Shown: positions 6,404 through 13,708 of the stretch, piece after piece
Numbering within the stretch: position 1 is the first letter of the stretch
Layout of the letters: each line of letters starts with the position of its first letter
From: JBCDIQ01 sp039024295
Lineage (GTDB): Bacteria; Bacteroidota; Bacteroidia; J057
Assembly (NCBI GenBank): GCA_039024295.1
Contig: JBCDIQ010000126.1
Location: 1-13,768 of the forward strand
Reading direction: 5' to 3'
Length of the DNA: 13,768 bases
Notes under the pieces: model-generated
Seen by the model: the letters and a program-made list of their open reading frames with translations, nothing else
Database searches by the model: none
What the model was told of the DNA's origin: nothing
Program-made: the position numbers and the translations under genes

Positions 6404-7675
6404 CTACCCTGCAACCTTCATTTGGGCAGGCGTATTCTTCTCAATAAAGGTAAAATAAAGGGTCATCCCCATCGAAGAGGCAAGGTATATCTCCACCCAG
6501 ATACTTCCACGTGGAAAAAGTTGGTCAAGGGTAAACCACCCTTCGAACATAACGAGCATGGCTGCTCCAGCGATCAATTTCACCGCCTCGAATGGAACTG
6601 CTAGTACATGCCTGTCCAGCAACGTGGTATAGGCAAAGATGGAAAGGTACAGGAATATTCCATAGATCAGCAGGTGAACATACGCTGCCTCGGCCAACAT
6701 TTCAATGAGGTGAAACTGCATCAGGGTATGCACGGTGAGTTGAATCATCGCCCATAGGATCAGGGCCTTGCTTGCAGGAGGGTTGTACTTCACTTGATCT
6801 TCCGCCCGCGTAATTACCTCAATGGGATAGGCCTCTGCCACATCCGCAGGCCGCCATCCCGTGGGCTTTACCCAGATAAGTAATTTATCTTTCCAGGACT
6901 GGGTCCGCCAGGCATCCTTTATCAGTTGCCAAAGGTGCATAAAATTGATCAGGAAAGGGTTCCAGGTTTTGACCGCCTTTTTTACGCCATATACAGGAGG
7001 CACATCTGCTAATTCCTCCTGGAAAGTTCCGAACCATTTGTCCCAAAAAATGAAAATGGCTGCATAGTTCTTGTCGATGTATTCCGGGTTGATTGCGTGG
7101 TGCACCCGGTGGTGAGAAGGCGTTACAATGATGTGCTCTAGCACCCCCATCCGGCCAATTAGCTGGGTATGGTACCAGAACTGGGCAAAAAGGTGCAGGG
7201 GAGCCATGATGGCAATGACCTTGGGAGGCACGCCCAGCACTGCCAATGGCAGGTACAAAAAGAAAAAGATCCCAAAGATTCCCGAAATAGACTGCCTCAG
7301 GGCTGCGGCCAGGTTAAATTCTTCGCTGCTGTGATGTATGATGTGCCTGTTCCACAACAAATTGAACTCATGGTTCCACCGATGTGACCAGTAAGCGGCA
7401 AAATCTATCCCTGAGAACGCAATGACATACAACCACCAACTGGTATCCAGTTCCAGCAGGGCCAGATGCTGATAAGACCACTCATAGGAGACAATCACTA
7501 CGGTAAGCTTGAGGATATCCTTTATTGTATTGGTCAGCCCCGAACTCAGGCTGGAAACGGTATCAATGGCACGATGGACCGGCTTTTTCATCAGAACTCC
7601 GGCAATCCATTCAATAATGATAAACGATACAAAAAATAAGATGCCAATCTGTAGCATCGATGCGTACGTATCCAT
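6404..7675 (-). CDS. Fatty acid hydroxylase/sterol desaturase superfamily membrane enzyme (alkylglycerol monooxygenase-like)
   Basis: A 423-residue integral membrane di-iron oxygenase. Three histidine clusters supply the metal ligands: HRWNH (98-102), HIIHH (111-115) and HHRVHH (188-193), with extra His at 161 and 169. Hydrophobic segments lie near 7-28, 55-70, 80-96, 130-160, and a second group at about 305-410. The layout, with the histidine core in the first half and a further membrane block after a soluble linker (about 225-300), resembles alkylglycerol monooxygenase (AGMO/TMEM195) and the related bacterial sterol-desaturase-family proteins more than the short fatty-acid 2-hydroxylases. 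It probably oxidises a lipid, perhaps cleaving an ether lipid, but substrate and cofactor cannot be read here. It is convergent with the hydrolase (73 bp gap) and has no copy of the TetR palindrome upstream, so it is probably not part of that regulon. Confidence 0.85.
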   Translation of the reverse strand: MDTYASMLQIGILFFVSFIIIEWIAGVLMKKPVHRAIDTVSSLSSGLTNTIKDILKLTVVIVSYEWSYQHLALLELDTSWWLYVIAFSGIDFAAYWSHRWNHEFNLLWNRHIIHHSSEEFNLAAALRQSISGIFGIFFFLYLPLAVLGVPPKVIAIMAPLHLFAQFWYHTQLIGRMGVLEHIIVTPSHHRVHHAINPEYIDKNYAAIFIFWDKWFGTFQEELADVPPVYGVKKAVKTWNPFLINFMHLWQLIKDAWRTQSWKDKLLIWVKPTGWRPADVAEAYPIEVITRAEDQVKYNPPASKALILWAMIQLTVHTLMQFHLIEMLAEAAYVHLLIYGIFLYLSIFAYTTLLDRHVLAVPFEAVKLIAGAAMLVMFEGWFTLDQLFPRGSIWVEIYLASSMGMTLYFTFIEKNTPAQMKVAG

Positions 7676-7889
7676 AAGCCCCTTTTTGTGTTTATTGCAA
7701 CCTGGCCAGCAACGTCCGAAGGTTGTTACAACGTTTAGCCTGTGTACCTTCTAGCATTATAACATACAAAAATTCTCTTGTCCTCCCTAAAGCGAATTTC
7801 CATAAGCAGCCTTTCTCATTTCAGTCTACTCAAGAAATTTAATGCTTATTTTACATCAAAAATCGCAGGGCTTTGTAATTTGCCAAGCC

Positions 7890-9977
7890 ATGAGGTATTC
7901 CCATATTTTCTTTTTGTTGTTATTGGGCTCACAGTTGTTAGCCCAGACTCCCAATTTGTACGAAGAACGGGTCACTTCTGCTGGAAATATCGGCACCACC
8001 ATTTCCAACCTAGGATTGATCGGTAACAGCTTCAGCGGAAGCTTTAACATTGAAGGTAAACCTTCTTGTGAATATCCGGTGGGTTCCGGTATTGAACACA
8101 TATTTAATGGAGGGTTATGGGTCGGTGGCAATATTGGAGGGGCAAACGGGATTGTCGCGGTAAGTACAGGGGCAGGGGATGATCCCACAGGCTATGCCAC
8201 GGGAAAGGCAAACTTTGAATTTACCTCCACAACGCCTATCCGGGAGCGATCTTCCTTGTTTGACAGCCCGTTTTTTGACCCCAATGCAGTGTCACACCAG
8301 GACTTTGTTTCCACCTTTACCGATTCAGCAATATTTATCCGTACCGGTACGGGGAGGGTTCCTATCCAGGACCATCTAAACCCGATGAAACTGGAAATAC
8401 AGATGGAAACCTACAATTGGAACTTTTCTTTTTCCAATTTCTTTGTGATCCTCAATTTTACCCTCACCAATGTTAATACCGTTCCAATTGATTCGGTGTA
8501 CATCGGATATTGGATGAATGACGTAGTGCGCAATGTCAATATCACCCCTCCCGGTGGAACCCCATTTTACAACAAAGGAGGAAATGGCTTCATCGACAGC
8601 CTGGGGATGGGATATGGGTATGATGCAGCGGGAGATGTCGGGTTTACCGATAGTTATGTTGGGCTCAAATACCTGGGTTCAGAAAAGGCAGGCAGGTGTG
8701 TAGAGCGACCAGATTTTAACGTCTACTATAATACCTGGCAGTTTCGAAATACAGCAGACCCCCGTTATTTTTTCCCGGTAAATGACCTGCAAAAATATGG
8801 CAAGATGTCCAATGGGCTGAATTTCCTCGAACCAACCATTTGGAATCAAATCCAACAAGACCTCAAGATCCCAAACAACCGTTCAACCCTGGTTTCTGTC
8901 GGCCCTTATGGCATGCTGATGCCAGGAGAGTCGATCCAGGTGGCCTTTGCCATCGTTACGGCCCGCAGGGTGTTTGACGGCAACCCGGTAGAGGCTAATA
9001 CAGCAGCCCAGCGGGGTAACCTGATTCAGAATGCCGGATGGGCACAGACTGCCTACGATGGAGAAGACCTCAATGGCAACTGTATCCTGGACCCTGGAGA
9101 GGACCGAGATGGGAATGCCCGTATCACCCGCTTTATCCTGCCTTCTCCCCCTGATGTACCGCGCACCAAGGTCATTGCCAAAGACAAGCAAATAGAGGTC
9201 TACTGGTCTGATAATTCTGAAGCTTCTGTAGACCCGATCTCAAAGCAGCAGGACTTCGAAGGATACCGGATTTACAAAACTGCCCTAGGCTTCGATGTGC
9301 AAAATGTCCAGGACGTACTTTCCTCCCTGGAGCTGATCTCTGCCTGGGACAATGAAGGGAATAACATTGCCTTCGAAACGGGCCTGGAAGATATTCGCCT
9401 GGCTGAACCCGTCAAGTTTGACGATGACACCGTGACCTACCACTATAGGTATACCTTTGACAACATTACAAATGGATGGCAACATGTAATTGCGCTGACT
9501 GCCTTTGACCAGGGTGACCCCATCAATAACCTCCAGTCTTTGGAGTCCGCTCCGCTTGCTAACCTCAAGCGTGTTTTCGCAGGCAAACCGGGCAACGATG
9601 GTTTTACCAATGGCGACCCGTTTGCCTACCCAAATCCCTACTATGCAGGGGCCGCTTGGGAAGGCTCCAGCCGTTTCGAAGAAGACCGAAAACTGTATTT
9701 CGCCAACCTGCCGCCCCGTTGCGAAATTCGGGTGTACACCCTGGCAGGAGACCTGGTTGACGTGATTCAACATGACGAAGCCACCTATGATGGATCTGAT
9801 AGCCGCTGGTTCCAGACCTACTCAGATCCTGAAACCGCTGTTTTCTCAGGGGGCGAGCATGCCTGGGACCTCCTGTCGCAAGATACCCAGATTCTGGCCC
9901 GTGGACTTTACCTGTTTGTTGTAATTGATAAAGACACAGGCGAAAAGAGAAGGGGAAAATTTGTATTAATTAAATAG
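7890..9977 (+). CDS. Large secreted surface protein with FN3-like domain and C-terminal sorting-type tail
   Basis: The frame is open from 7842, but the ATG at 7890 places the signal peptide (MRYSHIFFLLLLGSQLLA) at the N-terminus and is preferred; the product is then 695 residues. Residues about 20-380 are a beta-rich region I do not recognise. An acidic EF-hand/dockerin-like stretch, DLNGNCILDPGEDRDGN, lies near 393-409 and could bind calcium. A fibronectin-III-like domain follows (about 418-560, KQIEVYWSDNSEASVDP ... FEGYRIYKT). The last about 115 residues, from YPNPYYAGA (about 581) to RRGKFVLIK, look like a FlgD/T9SS type A-like beta sandwich. Export through the outer membrane by type IX secretion is therefore likely. 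It probably sits on the cell surface or is released. No enzyme motif is seen. The next gene follows 140 bp downstream and also encodes a secreted protein. Confidence 0.7.
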   Translation: MRYSHIFFLLLLGSQLLAQTPNLYEERVTSAGNIGTTISNLGLIGNSFSGSFNIEGKPSCEYPVGSGIEHIFNGGLWVGGNIGGANGIVAVSTGAGDDPTGYATGKANFEFTSTTPIRERSSLFDSPFFDPNAVSHQDFVSTFTDSAIFIRTGTGRVPIQDHLNPMKLEIQMETYNWNFSFSNFFVILNFTLTNVNTVPIDSVYIGYWMNDVVRNVNITPPGGTPFYNKGGNGFIDSLGMGYGYDAAGDVGFTDSYVGLKYLGSEKAGRCVERPDFNVYYNTWQFRNTADPRYFFPVNDLQKYGKMSNGLNFLEPTIWNQIQQDLKIPNNRSTLVSVGPYGMLMPGESIQVAFAIVTARRVFDGNPVEANTAAQRGNLIQNAGWAQTAYDGEDLNGNCILDPGEDRDGNARITRFILPSPPDVPRTKVIAKDKQIEVYWSDNSEASVDPISKQQDFEGYRIYKTALGFDVQNVQDVLSSLELISAWDNEGNNIAFETGLEDIRLAEPVKFDDDTVTYHYRYTFDNITNGWQHVIALTAFDQGDPINNLQSLESAPLANLKRVFAGKPGNDGFTNGDPFAYPNPYYAGAAWEGSSRFEEDRKLYFANLPPRCEIRVYTLAGDLVDVIQHDEATYDGSDSRWFQTYSDPETAVFSGGEHAWDLLSQDTQILARGLYLFVVIDKDTGEKRRGKFVLIK

Positions 9978-9988
9978 TTCACGGTTTT

Positions 9989-10079
9989 CAGTTCTCAGTT
10001 AACAGTATCATGATTGACCATCAAATCCGACTAAAAACTGTTGAGTCCCGAGAATCGGGACGAAATCCCGCAAAGCGGG
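9989..10079. repeat. CAGTT-heptad motif and two short hairpins in the intergenic leader
   Basis: TTTTCAGTTCTCAGTT at 9985-10000 contains CAGTT units seven bases apart. It is followed by GTCCCGA-GAA-TCGGGAC (10045-10061, perfect 7-bp stem) and CCCGC-AAA-GCGGG (10067-10079, perfect 5-bp stem). No T-run follows, so these are not classical terminators. They look like interspersed intergenic repeats, and lie in the 5' leader of the next gene. A similar CAGTT pair recurs at 12294-12305, just after that gene. Confidence 0.6.
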
Positions 10080-10117
10080 GAAAACCTAACCAAACAAGCT
10101 CTAACCATTTTTTATCT

Positions 10118-12280
10118 ATGAAAAAGTTTTACGTAAGTTGTTTGATGCTGGCACTTATGGTGACAGCCGCTATGGCACAAACCAGCTTGACCATCCGTGA
10201 TATCCAGACCAAGTCTGCGATGGAACTGGGGAACTGCGACGACTTGTCCCCCTTTGAGGACAGCCTCGTTCGCATCCGCTGTGTGGTAACGACCAAAGGC
10301 GGAGAGGTATATTCTGGCAGTGATCGTCGTTGGATCTGGGTACAAGATGGAAATCAGCCATTTTCTGGACTGAACGTCCGTCATCCAGATGGCAATACTG
10401 CTACTACTCCTGATGACATTTTGGATCTACTTGAAGGTGATTCCATTGAAATTGTGGGAACGGTTTCCAACTTCAATGGAGAGACCCAAATTGAGCCTAC
10501 TGGATCAGTCACCTTAATTGGTACTTCTGACACAGTTTCTTCCACCCTGATTACCGTTGGCGACCTCAATGATGATCAACGTAACAATAACCTCGTTGAT
10601 GGGGAACAATACGAAGGCATGTTTGTGGAACTGCGCGACCTGACCGTAACTGGTGTAGACAACTTTTCCCCTGGCAGATTCAGTTTCGAAGTATCCGGAC
10701 CTAACGGAAACCGGATCAATATCGGTGACAGGTTCATCGCCCAGCGTACCGGTGCTTTTGGGGGTTCTTTTGTACCCCCAAATGTTGGCGACCGTTTTGA
10801 TTTCATTAAAGGGGTAGTATCTCATTCCAAGAATGATTGCCCTGGGTCAAATGGCCGTGGATATGAATTGCTTCCTTATAAAAAGTCTCATTATCAGATT
10901 GCTGCCGGTTTTGCGTCTCCTCAGGTTTCAGGCTTGACACGTACCCCCGTTACCCCTTCTGGTTCTCAAGATGTGACCATCCAGGCACTGATTCAGGATA
11001 CTGATGGTACTGTGGACTCCGCAGATTTGTTCTATGCGGTGGGTCAGACCAACAACAACTACATCCGTGTACGCATGACTCAGGTAGCAGGGGGTAGCAC
11101 CTATGAAGGAACCATTCCAGCTACTGCTTACAGCGATGGAGACTTCGTGAAATATTACCTGGGTGCTTATGACAATGACGGGCTTCGTACCTTTTCTCCG
11201 AATGTTCCTTCCGGTGCCTTCGACCCTATCTTCTTTTTTGTTCGGGACAATGGCACCAGGATCTTTGATATCCAGTTCACCCCTTACACCGATGGTAACA
11301 GTGGATATGAAGACCTTTCTGTAACTGTTCAAGGGGTGGTTACAGCTTCAGTCGGTGACCTTGGATTCGTTTACATTCAGGAAGAAGGACAATTCCTGGG
11401 GTGGACAGGTATTTCTTGTATCCAAAATGCTGGGCTTTCTTCTTTGCAAACAGGCCAGTTGGTAGAGGTAACTGGAGTCGTAGAAGAATTCTTTGGGCTG
11501 ACCCGTTTAGGAAACATAAGCTCAATCCAAATATTGGATTCCAACAAGACAGTTGCCCCAATTGACCTTGATCCTACCATCATGACCTCGTACGACTTTG
11601 CCACCAATGAGCAGTATGAAGGCATGCTGGTCAGGTTTGTTAACCCTATGGGAGGTCCGATTTTCGTGGCTGACAGCAATGCTGACTCTCAGGGAGGTAA
11701 CAATTTTGGTGAATATCGAATTGGACTGGACGATTTCGATCCGCTTAGCGGAAGCCGTGTACTTACCGGACGCTCTGACAACAATGGGTTCAGCTCGCTG
11801 AACGTTGGCTACATCAATGACAGCAGTTGGATCACCAACGCAGGCTTGGTCAATGTACCTGTGTGTATCGTTTCAGATGGTGATACCATGGACAGTGTTA
11901 CTGGGGTAATGACTTATTCCTTCGGCAACATGAAGCTCCTACCCAGAACGACTGCTGACTATGCTAATTACAGAGGTGCAAACTGTGCCAATGGACTGTT
12001 CCCCGTTAGTGTTGAAGACGAACTGGCTGACCGTAAGGTAGAAATCTTCCCGAACCCTGTCCAGGATGAGCTCCACCTCCGTTACAACTTCCCACGTAGC
12101 GTACGCGCTGAAGCTAGCCTACGTGACCTCATGGGCCGTAAAGTCCAGCAGGTGACCTTCAAAGGGCAGCAAGGGGAACTCCGATTTGATACACGTGACC
12201 TGCCATCAGGCACCTACTTCATGACGGTTTCTACTGAGAATACTTTGCTTGAGCGCAAGCAGATTGTGGTGATTAAGTAA
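10118..12280 (+). CDS. Secreted T9SS-sorted protein with two OB-fold-like halves
   Basis: The ATG at 10118 begins a signal peptide (MKKFYVSCLMLALMVTAAMA, cut before Gln21); the frame is open from 10010, but that start would add 36 polar residues encoded across the hairpin repeats. The 720-residue product has two related halves. Each carries an OB-fold-like core of the kind in Bacteroidota DUF5689 or nuclease-associated proteins (about 40-235 with IRCVVTTKGGEVYSG and WIWVQDG; about 373-610 with VQGVVTASVGDLGFVYIQEEG). Both contain the motif EQYEGM followed by a hydrophobic strand (near 163 and 499). Between them (about 271-370) is an Ig-like domain (VTIQALIQDTDGTVDSADLFY). The C-terminal 80 residues from VEIFPNPVQDEL to IVVIK are a type IX secretion type A sorting domain. 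No catalytic residues are recognised; binding of a polymer is a guess. Confidence 0.8.
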   Translation: MKKFYVSCLMLALMVTAAMAQTSLTIRDIQTKSAMELGNCDDLSPFEDSLVRIRCVVTTKGGEVYSGSDRRWIWVQDGNQPFSGLNVRHPDGNTATTPDDILDLLEGDSIEIVGTVSNFNGETQIEPTGSVTLIGTSDTVSSTLITVGDLNDDQRNNNLVDGEQYEGMFVELRDLTVTGVDNFSPGRFSFEVSGPNGNRINIGDRFIAQRTGAFGGSFVPPNVGDRFDFIKGVVSHSKNDCPGSNGRGYELLPYKKSHYQIAAGFASPQVSGLTRTPVTPSGSQDVTIQALIQDTDGTVDSADLFYAVGQTNNNYIRVRMTQVAGGSTYEGTIPATAYSDGDFVKYYLGAYDNDGLRTFSPNVPSGAFDPIFFFVRDNGTRIFDIQFTPYTDGNSGYEDLSVTVQGVVTASVGDLGFVYIQEEGQFLGWTGISCIQNAGLSSLQTGQLVEVTGVVEEFFGLTRLGNISSIQILDSNKTVAPIDLDPTIMTSYDFATNEQYEGMLVRFVNPMGGPIFVADSNADSQGGNNFGEYRIGLDDFDPLSGSRVLTGRSDNNGFSSLNVGYINDSSWITNAGLVNVPVCIVSDGDTMDSVTGVMTYSFGNMKLLPRTTADYANYRGANCANGLFPVSVEDELADRKVEIFPNPVQDELHLRYNFPRSVRAEASLRDLMGRKVQQVTFKGQQGELRFDTRDLPSGTYFMTVSTENTLLERKQIVVIK

Positions 12281-12338
12281 GGTGCACAGCATACAGTTGT
12301 CAGTTTTCTATTTGAAATTGGCAATTGTGAACATACAG

Positions 12339-12372
12339 AACAGGCTTATCTTTTTGGTAAGCCTGTTTTTTT
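12339..12372 (+). terminator. Intrinsic terminator of the OB-fold protein gene
   Basis: AACAGGCTTA (12339-12348) pairs perfectly with TAAGCCTGTT (12358-12367) across a nine-base loop, and five T follow (12368-12372), with two more T in the stem end. It lies 58 bp after the stop codon on the same strand. This is the clearest terminator in the window. Confidence 0.9.
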
Positions 12373-12396
12373 GTGGGTGAAGGGATGGTTTCTGTT

Positions 12397-12496
12397 GAGC
12401 GGGGTATAAAACGCCCGCTCTACGGATGTGTGAACCTGGGTTCACTGTGAAGAGCCGCAGGCAAAACCGACCTGCGTAGCGCAGGGTTTTATACCC
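12397..12496. repeat. Nested hairpin element, about 100 bp
   Basis: Four inverted repeats are nested. Outer arms GGGTATAAAAC (12402-12412) and GTTTTATACCC (12486-12496) pair perfectly over 11 bp. Alternative local stems compete with the left arm: GAGCGGG (12397-12403) with CCCGCTC (12414-12420). Inside lie GTGAACC-TG-GGTTCAC (12430-12445) and CCTGCG-TAG-CGCAGG (12471-12485). The clover-like layout is that of an interspersed repeat or a structured RNA/DNA element. It is a REP/MITE-like candidate; no transposase is present. Confidence 0.65.
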
Positions 12497-12645
12497 TGCC
12501 ACCCCTAATCGCCCCTGTCTCCCCGATTATGGATACCGCCATGGCGCTACTGCTGAAAAAATGACAATGAGGAGCAAGACCAATTAATCACGCCGATTTC
12601 ACCGCTCCTGCCCAAGTTTTCATAGAAAAACATGCGCGTTGGCCT

Positions 12646-12733
12646 CCCCAAACAGCGGGGGCGGCGAAGGACTGCGGGAGGAAGCATTGTTTGGGGTAGA
12701 TTTTTGCCGACTTTTTATCGATGAAAAAGTCGG
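12646..12733. repeat. Two-hairpin structured intergenic element
   Basis: CCCCAAACA (12646-12654) pairs with TGTTTGGGG (12688-12696) around a G-rich loop. Ten bases later CCGACTTTTT (12707-12716) pairs perfectly with AAAAAGTCGG (12724-12733) around a seven-base loop. No reading frame explains it. It could be a small RNA gene or a mobile intergenic repeat; which cannot be decided from one copy. Confidence 0.55.
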
Positions 12734-12863
12734 ACAACCCTACTTTCTTACCACTTCCCTCAAACCACCACCAATAAACTACTGGTAATCAGCATGCTGA
12801 AGAAGTTGTCATAAGTACCTTGTAGAGGGGGTCTATCAAATGGATAATCAATCAAAGAACTAC

Positions 12864-12897
12864 CCCTGTCAAGGTTCAGAACCTTGACAGGGTTTTT
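12864..12897 (+). terminator. Perfect 14-bp palindromic hairpin with T5 tail
   Basis: CCCTGTCAAGGTTC (12864-12877), a central A, and GAACCTTGACAGGG (12879-12892) form a perfect palindrome (real loop about 3-5 bases), followed by TTTTT (12893-12897). It has terminator form on the plus strand, but the nearest plus-strand gene already has its own terminator 500 bp upstream. It shares the CCCTGTCA/TGACAGGG ends with the elements at 3747 and 3911, so it may equally be a dispersed repeat of the same family. Confidence 0.6.
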
Positions 12898-13034
12898 ACA
12901 TGCACAGCTGCATTCTGAAAAAGTTTATCTCAAAGAGGCCTGCTTAATAGCACCCGGTCCTCACATGACAGAAAACCGGATGCCCAAAGCCTACCCCCTA
13001 ACACCTAAAAGCCAACACCTAATAGCTATGCCTC

Positions 13035-13706
13035 TTACCCCCCAACCATGGTCAGCTTGCGGTACTTCACACTCCACCTTCTGTCTTCATGTTTGTTAGA
13101 GTGATGGCTGGATATTCCCACCATGACGTGCCCATCGGGTACTGTGTAGTCAAGGGCTTTATCAAAGCTATTGAGGAGGCCCGTTTTTTGAACAGGGCCC
13201 CACACCAGCCCAACACCAATGTACCGCTCAGCCTTGATGTCGCCCGCCACTTCCAGGTCTGCGGTGGGGTTAGCCGTACCAATTCCCATTTTACCTACTA
13301 CTTGCAACCCTCCTTGCGCATGTAAATGAATCTTACGCGAGGCGGTATTTTCCCCAATACCTGTGATGTTCAGGCCAGCGAATTGCCCATTACCTGCGCG
13401 GATCGTTCCTGCACGCGGGTCAGCCTCATTGCCATTTCCGACCAGGAGATCTCCAGACACATGTAACCTGGCTTTAGGATCGTTCGTCCCGATGCCCACC
13501 CTGGCGTTTTCGTCTGTAGCGAGGTTCAATCCCGAAACGCCAACGTTCAGATTCGTCAGCTGAGACCCATCCCCAATGAATTTAGCGGCTTTTACGTTCC
13601 CGACTACTTCCAGCTTCTCAGCAGGCGTGTCGGTCCCGATGCCCACATTTCCCAGGATTTCCAATCCCCCCTGCGCATGAAGGTGGACTTTGCGGGTTTC
13701 TGCTCC
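13035..13706 (-). CDS. Fibre-like protein with VGIGT repeats, 5' end missing
   Basis: About 220 C-terminal residues of a protein made of the repeat V/M-G-I-G-T-x-x-P-x-x-x-L-x-V-x-G-x-x-K-A, found in phage tail fibres, bacterial surface fibres and intramolecular-chaperone-type fibre proteins. Repeats seen: NVGIGTDTPAEKLEVVGNVKA, RVGIGTNDPKARLHVSGDL and KMGIGTANPTADLEVAGDIKA, plus two copies of K-V/I-HLHAQGGL preceding VGIGT blocks. The C-terminus (DYTVPDGHVMVGISSHHSN ... DRRWSVKYRKL) is a compact end domain; there is no S74 chaperone peptidase. No true start is visible: the first start-like codon (TTG at 13662-13664) lies inside HAQGGLEI, so the frame plainly continues upstream. It stays recognisable to about 13698-13706 and then meets G+C-rich foreign sequence with an in-frame TGA at 13713-13715. 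No other phage gene is nearby, so a surface fibre is more likely than a prophage. Confidence 0.75.
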   Translation of the reverse strand, partial: GAETRKVHLHAQGGLEILGNVGIGTDTPAEKLEVVGNVKAAKFIGDGSQLTNLNVGVSGLNLATDENARVGIGTNDPKARLHVSGDLLVGNGNEADPRAGTIRAGNGQFAGLNITGIGENTASRKIHLHAQGGLQVVGKMGIGTANPTADLEVAGDIKAERYIGVGLVWGPVQKTGLLNSFDKALDYTVPDGHVMVGISSHHSNKHEDRRWSVKYRKLTMVGG

Positions 13707-13708
13707 GC

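Larger units (their letters stand above)
12281..13034. other. Gene-free region with several structured repeats
   Basis: Between the OB-fold protein and the fibre protein (convergent) there is no credible gene. The terminator at 12339, the nested hairpins at 12397-12496, the structured element at 12646-12733 and the perfect palindrome at 12864-12892 are listed separately. A short direct repeat AACACCTAA occurs at 13000-13008 and 13014-13022. Between about 12500 and 12640, and 12734 and 12860, nothing is recognised. Confidence 0.65.

Noticed and set aside
9285..9773. 162-codon minus-strand open frame
   Set aside because: It is antisense to the FN3-like and sorting-tail part of the secreted protein, which has recognisable motifs on the plus strand.
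12308..12502. 64-codon minus-strand open frame
   Set aside because: It spans the terminator and the nested hairpin element; the translation follows the repeat and has no protein-like features.
12884..13099. 71-codon plus-strand open frame
   Set aside because: It begins inside the perfect palindrome at 12864-12892 and ends antisense to the fibre gene.
13662..13664. TTG as the true start of the fibre protein
   Set aside because: The codon lies inside the repeat HAQGGLEI; upstream codons in the same frame continue the repeat (RKVHLHAQGG), so it is an internal leucine.
13035..13706. Prophage tail-fibre module
   Set aside because: The VGIGT repeat occurs in phage fibres, but no other phage gene, integrase or attachment site is in the window; Bacteroidota carry such repeats in ordinary surface proteins.
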